A stretch of 64,000 nucleotides of DNA, from contig NZ_CABVII010000008.1 in NCBI RefSeq assembly GCF_902497995.1, positions 124,001 to 188,000 of the forward strand, written 5' to 3'. The stretch comes from Pseudomonas fluorescens (GTDB taxonomy: Bacteria; Pseudomonadota; Gammaproteobacteria; Pseudomonadales; Pseudomonadaceae). The position numbers and the translations under genes were made by a program. Below the pieces are notes generated by a model that was not told the origin of the DNA, did not search any database, and was given only the letters and a program-made list of their open reading frames with translations. Position 1 is the stretch's first letter. The number at the start of each line of letters is the position of its first letter. Shown here one piece after another: positions 56,005 through 64,000 of this stretch.

Positions 56005-57326
56005 ATGGACCTGTTTCGCAGCGCCCCGATTGCTCAGCCCCTGGCCGCCCGTTTGCGCGCGGCCAATCTGGATGAGTACGTCGGTCAGGAACACCTGCTC
56101 GCCCGCGGCAAGCCTTTGCGCGAAGCCCTGGAGCAGGGTGCCCTGCACTCGATGATTTTCTGGGGCCCGCCGGGTGTGGGCAAGACCACCCTGGCGCGAC
56201 TGCTGGCGGAAGTCTCGGATGCGCACTTCGAGACGGTGTCGGCGGTGCTGGCCGGGGTCAAGGAAATCCGCCAGGCGGTGGAAATCGCCAGGCAGCAGGC
56301 CGGGCAGTACGGCAAACGCACCATCCTCTTCGTCGACGAAGTACATCGCTTCAACAAATCGCAGCAGGATGCGTTCCTGCCGTACGTCGAAGACGGCACG
56401 CTGATCTTCATCGGCGCGACCACCGAAAACCCCTCGTTCGAGCTCAATAACGCGCTCCTGTCCCGGGCTCGTGTCTATGTGCTCAAAAGCCTCGACGAAG
56501 CGGCCCTGCGCAAGCTGGTGCAGCGCGCGCTGACCGAAGAGCGTGGCCTGGGCAAACGCCAGCTGACCCTCAGCGATGAAGGCTTCCAGATGCTGCTGTC
56601 GGCGGCCGATGGCGATGGCCGGCGTCTGCTCAACCTGCTGGAAAACGCCTCGGACCTGGCCGAAGACCACAGCGAGATCGGCGTCGATCTGCTGCAAAGC
56701 CTGTTGGGCGATACCCGTCGGCGTTTTGACAAGGGCGGGGAGGCGTTCTATGACCAGATTTCCGCGCTGCATAAATCGGTGCGCGGCTCCAACCCCGACG
56801 GTGCGTTGTACTGGTTCGCGCGGATGATCGACGGCGGTTGCGATCCGCTGTACCTGGCCCGGCGCGTGGTGCGCATGGCCAGCGAAGACATCGGCAACGC
56901 CGACCCGCGCGCCCTGAGCCTGTGCCTGGCGGCGTGGGAAGTGCAGGAGCGCCTGGGCAGTCCGGAAGGCGAGTTGGCCGTGGCCCAGGCCATCACTTAC
57001 CTGGCTTGCGCTCCAAAAAGCAACGCGGTGTACATGGGCTTCAAGGCCGCGATGCGCAGCGCCACCGAACACGGTTCGCTGGAAGTGCCGCTGCACCTGC
57101 GCAATGCACCGACCAAGCTGATGAAACAGCTGGGTTATGGTGACGAATACCGATACGCCCACGATGAACCGGATGCCTACGCCGCTGGCGAAGACTACTT
57201 CCCGGAAGAGCTCGAACCGCAACCCTTCTACCAGCCGGTGCCGCGCGGCCTGGAGTTGAAGATCGGCGAGAAACTCAACCACCTGGCGCAACTTGACCGT
57301 CTCAGTCCCCGGCAGCGGAGAAAATA

Positions 57327-57327
<1 letters not shown>
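56005..57327 (+). CDS. rarA: Replication-associated recombination protein RarA (MgsA)
   Basis: 440 aa, AAA+ ATPase acting at stalled forks. Walker A is GPPGVGKTT, Walker [11 protein letters not shown], sensor 1 [10 protein letters not shown]. The C-terminal tetramerisation domain is present. I use ATG 56005; a GTG directly before it is in frame. Its stop overlaps the GTG of crcB. Confidence 0.95.
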
Positions 57328-58997
<1,670 letters not shown>

Positions 58998-58998
<1 letters not shown>

Positions 58999-60392
58999 TG
59001 GACTATCTGCCGCTGTTCCATAACCTTCGCGGCAGTCGTGTATTGGTCGTCGGCGGCGGGGAGATTGCCTTGCGCAAATCCCGCCTGCTGGCCGAAGCCG
59101 GTGCGCTGCTGCGGGTGGTCGCACCTGAAATCGAACCGCAGTTGCGTGAGCTGGTGGCCGGCAGCGGTGGTGAGTGCCTGGTGCGTGGTTACGTCGAGGC
59201 CGACCTGGACGGTTGCGGACTGATCATTGCCGCCACCGACGACGAGCCGCTCAATGCACAAGTCTCCGCCGATGCCCATCGGCGTTGCGTGCCGGTCAAC
59301 GTGGTGGATGCGCCAGCCTTGTGCAGCGTGATCTTCCCGGCGATCGTCGACCGTTCGCCGCTGATCATCGCGGTCTCCAGCGGCGGCGATGCGCCGGTGC
59401 TGGCGCGGTTGATCCGCGCCAAGCTGGAAACCTGGATTCCTTCCACCTACGGGCAACTGGCGGGTCTGGCGGCGCGTTTTCGCAGCCAGGTCAAACGCCT
59501 GTGCCCGGATGTGCAGCAGCGTCGGGCGTTCTGGGAAGACGTGTTCCAGGGCCCGATTGCCGACCGGCAACTGGCCGGGCAGGGCGCTGAAGCCGAGCGC
59601 TTGATGCTGGCGAAAATCAACGGTGAAGCGCCGGTTGCAACCGGCGAAGTCTATCTGGTCGGCGCCGGCCCGGGTGATCCCGACCTGCTGACCTTCCGCG
59701 CCTTGCGCCTGATGCAGCAAGCCGATGTGGTGCTGTATGACCGCCTGGTAGCGCCGGCGATTCTCGATTTGTGCCGTCGCGATGCCGAGCGGGTCTACGT
59801 CGGCAAGCGCCGCGCCGAGCACGCCGTGCCTCAGGATCAGATCAACCAGCGATTGGTGGATCTGGCCAAGGCCGGTAAGCGCGTGGTGCGCCTGAAGGGC
59901 GGCGATCCGTTCATCTTCGGGCGCGGCGGTGAAGAGATCGAAGAACTGGCGGCCCATGGCATCCCGTTCCAGGTCGTGCCGGGAATCACGGCGGCCAGCG
60001 GTTGCGCGGCGTATGCCGGGATCCCGCTGACCCACCGCGATTACGCGCAGTCGGTGCGGTTCGTCACCGGGCACCTGAAGGATGGTTCCACCGATTTGCC
60101 ATGGGCCGACCTGGTCGCGCCGGCGCAAACCCTGGTGTTCTACATGGGGTTGGTGGGGTTGCCGATCATCTGTGAACAGTTGATCAAGCACGGTCGCGCG
60201 GCGGATACACCGGCGGCGTTGATTCAGCAGGGCACCACGGTCAATCAGCGGGTGTTTACCGGCACCTTGGCCGACCTTCCGCAGCTGGTGGCGGAGCATG
60301 AGGTGCATGCGCCGACCTTGGTGATTGTTGGGGAAGTGGTGCAATTGCGCGAGAAACTGGCGTGGTTTGAGGGGGCTCAGGGGCAACTCTAG
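58998..60392 (+). CDS. cysG: Siroheme synthase CysG
   Basis: 464 aa, trifunctional. The N-terminal half (about 1-150) is the precorrin-2 dehydrogenase/ferrochelatase with [18 protein letters not shown]. The C-terminal half (about 215-460) is uroporphyrinogen-III methyltransferase with [15 protein letters not shown] and [18 protein letters not shown]. It makes siroheme for sulfite and nitrite reductases. The ATG overlaps the last base of the serS stop. Confidence 0.97.
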
Positions 60393-60408
60393 AGACCGAG
60401 TCGACCCC

Positions 60409-60501
60409 TTCGCGAGCAAGCCCGCTCCCACATTGGATCTGTGTTTGGCCACAAATTCTGGCCAGACCCAAATCTAGTGTGGGAGCGGGCTTGCTCGCGA
60501 A
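60409..60501. repeat. REPIN
   Basis: Arms at 60409-60432 and 60478-60501, perfectly complementary over 24 bases, 45-base spacer, between the convergent cysG and the glutathionyl-hydroquinone reductase gene. Confidence 0.92.
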
Positions 60502-60526
60502 GAGGCCCTCAAAACCTGCATACATC

Positions 60527-61528
60527 TTAAGCCCTGCGCCAAACCCCTTTCCCACTCAACCGCCCCCGATCATGGGCCACAGTGAAATCCTGCCCCGGCC
60601 CCTTAGGCACAATCCCGGTCGGATTGATCGTCTTGTGACTGCCATAATAGTGATGCTTGATGTGCTCGAAACTCACCGTCTCAGCAATCCCCGGCCACTG
60701 ATAAATCTCCCGTAGCCAGTTCGACAGATTCGGATAATCGGCAATCCGCCGCAGGTTGCACTTGAAGTGCCCGTAATACACCGCGTCGAAGCGAATCATC
60801 GTGGTAAACAGCCGAATGTCGGCTTCAGTCAGGTACTCGCCCGTCAGATAACGATTGGCGCCCAGCAACTGCTCCAGCCGATCCAGCTCGGCAAACAACT
60901 CATCGAACGCTTCTTCATAAGCTTTTTGCGACGTGGCGAATCCGGCGCGATAGACACCATTGTTCACTGCCGGATAAATCCGCTCGTTCAACCCATCGAT
61001 CTCGCTGCGCAACGGCGCCGGATATAGGTCCAGATCATTGCCAGTCAGGTCATCAAAAGCGTTGTTGAACATGCGGATGATCTCCGCCGATTCATTGTTG
61101 ACGATGCGCTTCCGTTGTTTGTCCCAGAGCACCGGCACAGTGACGCGGCCGGTGTAGTTGGCGGTATCGGCGGTGTAGCGCTGGTGCATGAACTGGAAGT
61201 GATCGAGCTTGTCGCCCGTCGAGCCCAGGTGCTGATCGAAGGTCCAACCGTTTTCCAGCATCAGCCAACTGACCACGGACACATCGATCAGGCTTTCCAG
61301 ACCTTTTAATTTGCGCAGGATCAGCGTGCGATGGGCCCACGGGCAGGCGAGGGACACATAGAGATGATAGCGCCCGGCATCGGCCGCAAAGCCACCGACA
61401 CCGCTCGGGCCGGGCTTGCCGTCGGCGGTCACCCAGCTGCGGCGTTGCGCCTGTTCACGCTGGAACGCGCCGTCCTTGCTGCTTTCGTACCACTGGTCGT
61501 GCCAGCGGCCTTCGACTAATAAACCCAT
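60527..61528 (-). CDS. Glutathionyl-hydroquinone reductase (YqjG-like)
   Basis: 333 aa, Xi-class glutathione transferase that reduces glutathionyl-hydroquinones. The thioredoxin-like domain carries the catalytic LACPWAHRTLILR (near residue 62). The helical C-terminal domain contains YLTGEYLTEADIRLF. ATG 61528 (MGLLVEGRWHDQ) is chosen by family; the open frame extends far upstream as an artefact. Confidence 0.9.
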   Translation of the reverse strand: MGLLVEGRWHDQWYESSKDGAFQREQAQRRSWVTADGKPGPSGVGGFAADAGRYHLYVSLACPWAHRTLILRKLKGLESLIDVSVVSWLMLENGWTFDQHLGSTGDKLDHFQFMHQRYTADTANYTGRVTVPVLWDKQRKRIVNNESAEIIRMFNNAFDDLTGNDLDLYPAPLRSEIDGLNERIYPAVNNGVYRAGFATSQKAYEEAFDELFAELDRLEQLLGANRYLTGEYLTEADIRLFTTMIRFDAVYYGHFKCNLRRIADYPNLSNWLREIYQWPGIAETVSFEHIKHHYYGSHKTINPTGIVPKGPGQDFTVAHDRGRLSGKGVWRRA

Positions 61529-61617
61529 TTTCAGACTCCTCGACCGATAAGCGTTGGAGAGGAGTCTATTCGCATAGGTTCGAACAAAAAGCGCAAAGGT
61601 TGGGCGGTTATGATCGG

Positions 61618-62619
61618 TTAAATCGATCTGTCCCGCGCGTCCCAATACTGCTGCGCGGTGTCGAAGGCTTGTTCGCGGGTCTGGCCGAGGCCGCGCAAGG
61701 CCAGGGCCATGGTCGCAATCAGCGCCATGTGCGGATAGCTGTCGACCACGTCGCCGCGCCAGACGGCTTTCAAATGCTCGGGATCGAGGCTGGCCGGTTT
61801 GACGTGGCGCTGGGCTGACCGTTGCGGCCATTCCTCGTCCCAGCTCTCGCCACCGGTGGTGCCGTACAAGTGGCTGTCGGCGTCCGGGTTGATCTCGATC
61901 TCGCCGCCGTCGCCTTTGACCACGATCGCGGTATCGCCGAGCAAGCCGCTGGCGTCGCGATGCACCGCCTGGTAGCCGGGGTGGAAAATGCTTTGCAGGC
62001 CACAGCGAGCGCCCAAGGGATTGAGGATCCGTGCCAGGGAATGGATCGGCGAACGCAGGCCCAGGGTATTGCGCAGATCGATCATCCGTTGCAATTGCGG
62101 CGCCCAATCCACCAGCGGCATGAACGCCAGGCCGCCCTGATCCAGCGCCGCGCCGACCTGCTGCCAGTTGCGGCACACAGGAATATTCAACTCATCCAGC
62201 AGTTGCTCGCTGTACAGCCGTCCCGCGGTATGCGCACCGCCGCCGTGCATGAAAATTCGCAGGCCGTTCTGTGCCAGGCACTTGGCTGCCAACAGGTACC
62301 ACGGCAAATGACGCTTCTTGCCCGCGTAAGTCGGCCAATCCAGATCGACGGCCAAGGCCGGCGGGTTCAGGCGTTCACGCAAGGCTTCGGTGAACCCCGC
62401 CATCTCCTCGGCGCTTTCTTCCTTGTGCCGTAGCAGCATCAGGAAAGCGCCGAGCTGGGTGTCCTCGACCTTGTCGTCGAGCACCATGCCCATGGCTTCA
62501 CGGGCTTCGACCCGGGTCAGGTCGCGGGCGCCACGTTTGCCCTTGCCGAGGATGCGCACGAATTGGGCGAACGGGTGCTCGGCAGGCGTTTCGAGGGTCA
62601 GCGCGGGATAGTCGGTCAT
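61618..62619 (-). CDS. ybiB: YbiB, TrpD2-family DNA-binding protein
   Basis: 333 aa, with the fold of anthranilate phosphoribosyltransferase (TrpD) but belonging to the YbiB/TrpD2 group, which binds DNA in E. coli. GGGAHTAGRLYSEQ and GLRSPIHSLARILNPL are visible. ATG 62619 overlaps the tusE stop as ATGA. Its place at the end of the tus operon is typical for pseudomonads. Confidence 0.88.
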   Translation of the reverse strand: MTDYPALTLETPAEHPFAQFVRILGKGKRGARDLTRVEAREAMGMVLDDKVEDTQLGAFLMLLRHKEESAEEMAGFTEALRERLNPPALAVDLDWPTYAGKKRHLPWYLLAAKCLAQNGLRIFMHGGGAHTAGRLYSEQLLDELNIPVCRNWQQVGAALDQGGLAFMPLVDWAPQLQRMIDLRNTLGLRSPIHSLARILNPLGARCGLQSIFHPGYQAVHRDASGLLGDTAIVVKGDGGEIEINPDADSHLYGTTGGESWDEEWPQRSAQRHVKPASLDPEHLKAVWRGDVVDSYPHMALIATMALALRGLGQTREQAFDTAQQYWDARDRSI

Positions 62620-62951
62620 AGGCAATTCGTCGGTTTGGGCAGGCCCGCCAGCTTCGCGGCGAGTTTGGCAGGGGTGCCTTTGAACAATCGGTTCAGGTGC
62701 AGGCTGTTGCCTTTTTCCGGGCCGAGCTTCAATGCGGTGTACTTGATCAGCGGCCGGGTGGCCGGGGACAGTTGGAATTCGTCGTAGAAACTGCGCAGCA
62801 ACTGGAGGATCTCCCAGTGTTCCGGGCTCAAGTCGATGTCTTCGGCGGCGGCGAGGGCGCTGGCGACCTCAAGGGACCAGTCGCTCAGTTCGACCAGAAA
62901 ACCGTCCTTGTCCAGTTCGATGGCGCGGGCGCCGACCATCAGGGAGTTCAT
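62616..62951 (-). CDS. tusE: Sulfurtransferase TusE (DsrC family)
   Basis: 111 aa. It takes sulfur from TusBCD and passes it to MnmA for 2-thiouridine. The swinging C-terminal arm ends GLPKPTNCL, with the essential penultimate Cys. It overlaps tusB and ybiB by 4 bases on either side. ATG 62951 is preferred over an in-frame TTG. Confidence 0.94.
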   Translation of the reverse strand: MNSLMVGARAIELDKDGFLVELSDWSLEVASALAAAEDIDLSPEHWEILQLLRSFYDEFQLSPATRPLIKYTALKLGPEKGNSLHLNRLFKGTPAKLAAKLAGLPKPTNCL

Positions 62952-63241
62952 AGCCAACTGTTGACCTTGTCGTAGTGGATCGACAGCTCGACGAAGGCCG
63001 GGTAGTCGATGGCCTCGGCCCAGTCAGGCGTAGGCAAGGAGCGGGCCTGGACGTCTTCAGCCAGCACAAACACTTTCAGGCCGCGGGTGCCCAGCACATT
63101 GAACGGCGCGGTGCCCGGTTGCAAGGCATAGGCGGCGTCGCCGGACAGCAGCAGCGCATCCTCAGCGCCGATCACGCGCAGGCAACTGGTCAGGCGATCG
63201 TCGCCGAAAGGGGAATGGGACAACAGGTGCAAAGTCGACAT
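62948..63241 (-). CDS. tusB: Sulfur relay protein TusB (DsrH family)
   Basis: 97 aa, one subunit of the cytoplasmic TusBCD hexamer. MSTLHLLSHSPFGDDRL at the start and the DsrH-like length identify it. The ATG overlaps the last base of the tusC stop. Confidence 0.92.
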   Translation of the reverse strand: MSTLHLLSHSPFGDDRLTSCLRVIGAEDALLLSGDAAYALQPGTAPFNVLGTRGLKVFVLAEDVQARSLPTPDWAEAIDYPAFVELSIHYDKVNSWL

Positions 63242-63603
63242 CAGAGGGTGATCACCTGGTGGTAACGGTCAATGAGTGCAGTGATTTCAGGGGCGGCCAG
63301 CACCTGGATTTCTTCGAGCGACAAGGTGTTCGGGTCCAGGCCGCGTTCAGCAGCGCTGTCGCCACAGACAAACAGCGCTTCGACACCGAACATCGGCAGC
63401 GCTTGCAGGTTGGCGCTCAGGTCCTTCTGTTGCAGGGTCCTGGCGTCCTGTTTCGCGGCGAGCTGGAACACACCGTCATCGAGAAATAGCAGGCCGATCG
63501 GCAGATCGAAGGCGCCGCCGGCCAGTACGATGTCCAGCGCTTCCCGGGCGCTCGACCCGGACCAGGGGGACTGACGGCTGATAATCAGTAAGGATTTGGG
63601 CAT
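63241..63603 (-). CDS. tusC: Sulfur relay protein TusC (DsrF family)
   Basis: 120 aa, structural subunit of TusBCD. MPKSLLIISRQSPWSGSSAREALD is typical of DsrF/TusC. It begins one base after the tusD stop. Confidence 0.92.
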   Translation of the reverse strand: MPKSLLIISRQSPWSGSSAREALDIVLAGGAFDLPIGLLFLDDGVFQLAAKQDARTLQQKDLSANLQALPMFGVEALFVCGDSAAERGLDPNTLSLEEIQVLAAPEITALIDRYHQVITL

Positions 63604-63604
63604 G

Positions 63605-63997
63605 TCACGCGCCTCCGAAACAGATCAGGCGGTCGGCGTCCTGCACTGCATCATGAAGTTGGCCGAGACCGGACAATTCCCATGGTGCACCGACCGCAAT
63701 GGCTTCGCGCCGATAGCGTCCGGCTTCTTCTGCGTTCAACACGCCACGACGCAGGGCTGCGGCGATACAGACGACGCCGTCCAGTTGATGCTCGGTGACA
63801 AAGGTGCGCCATTGCCTGGGCATATCCAGCTCATCCTGGGGGGTGACCACGCTACCGGAGGCGTTATAGACGCCGTCCTGATAGAAAAACAGCCGGACAA
63901 TCTCATGCCCGCCGGCCAGCGCGGCCCGGGCGAACAACAAGGCGCGGCGCGAGGAGGGCGCATGGGCGGCGGAAAACAGCGCGATGGCGAATTTCAT
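63605..63997 (-). CDS. tusD: Sulfur relay protein TusD (DsrE family)
   Basis: 130 aa, the subunit of TusBCD that carries the sulfur-accepting cysteine, here the Cys in DGVVCIAAALRRGV. It is complete, with its ATG 3 bases from the window end. First gene of the tusDCBE-ybiB operon. Confidence 0.93.
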   Translation of the reverse strand: MKFAIALFSAAHAPSSRRALLFARAALAGGHEIVRLFFYQDGVYNASGSVVTPQDELDMPRQWRTFVTEHQLDGVVCIAAALRRGVLNAEEAGRYRREAIAVGAPWELSGLGQLHDAVQDADRLICFGGA

Positions 63998-64000
63998 GAC

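Overview
This window comes from a Pseudomonas chromosome, most likely the P. fluorescens group. Three things point there: the high-GC codon use, the gene order nuoA-N / aceA / purB-hflD-mnmA / idh-icd / cspD-clpS-clpA-infA-bpt-aat-trxB-ftsK-lolA-rarA-crcB-serS-cysG / tus (a backbone I recognise from P. aeruginosa and relatives), and many REP/REPIN palindromes of the GGGAGCGGGCTTGC type. I recognised no tRNA, rRNA, CRISPR array, insertion sequence or transposase.

Region 1 (1-5,970, + strand) is an ABC importer operon of the GlpSTPQV (glycerol) type. It has two different ATPases, two permeases, a DUF2160 membrane protein and a large periplasmic binding protein. The first gene is cut by the window edge.

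Region 2 (about 5,930-11,100) is accessory DNA wedged between glpV and nuoN. It holds a DUF6124 gene with a possible structured leader, a PAAR plus toxin-44 effector with an overlapping membrane-anchored immunity gene, a zinc-ribbon membrane protein, an orphan HigA-like antitoxin and remnants of related ones. Both edges are marked by diverged, displaced copies of the neighbouring core gene's 3' end: glpV at 9,113-9,280 and nuoN at 10,211-10,625. This suggests cassettes were inserted at gene ends and replaced the original 3' ends.

Region 3 (11,175-26,113, - strand) is the complete 13-gene respiratory complex I operon, nuoABCDEFGHIJKLMN with fused nuoCD. A terminator-like hairpin lies between nuoF and nuoG.

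Region 4 (26,114-33,600) is a second accessory block. It contains an SDR pseudogene, then a + strand remnant of a possible biosynthetic cluster: a truncated alpha-oxoamine synthase joined out of frame to a headless aminotransferase, a coupled MFS exporter, and an intact leucyl-tRNA synthetase that looks beta-proteobacterial. Export plus an extra synthetase next to decayed PLP enzymes fits self-resistance to a leucine-mimic metabolite, but that is inference. A tandem REP array follows.

Region 5 (33,600-63,997) is core housekeeping DNA: isocitrate lyase; a secretin-domain protein; a GNAT enzyme and ribosomal oxygenase; purB, hflD and mnmA; the monomeric and dimeric isocitrate dehydrogenases in divergent orientation; all four components of the bacterial N-degron route (bpt, aat, clpS, clpA); thioredoxin reductase; FtsK; LolA; RarA; the fluoride channel; serS; cysG; a glutathionyl-hydroquinone reductase; ybiB; and the tusDCBE sulfur relay.
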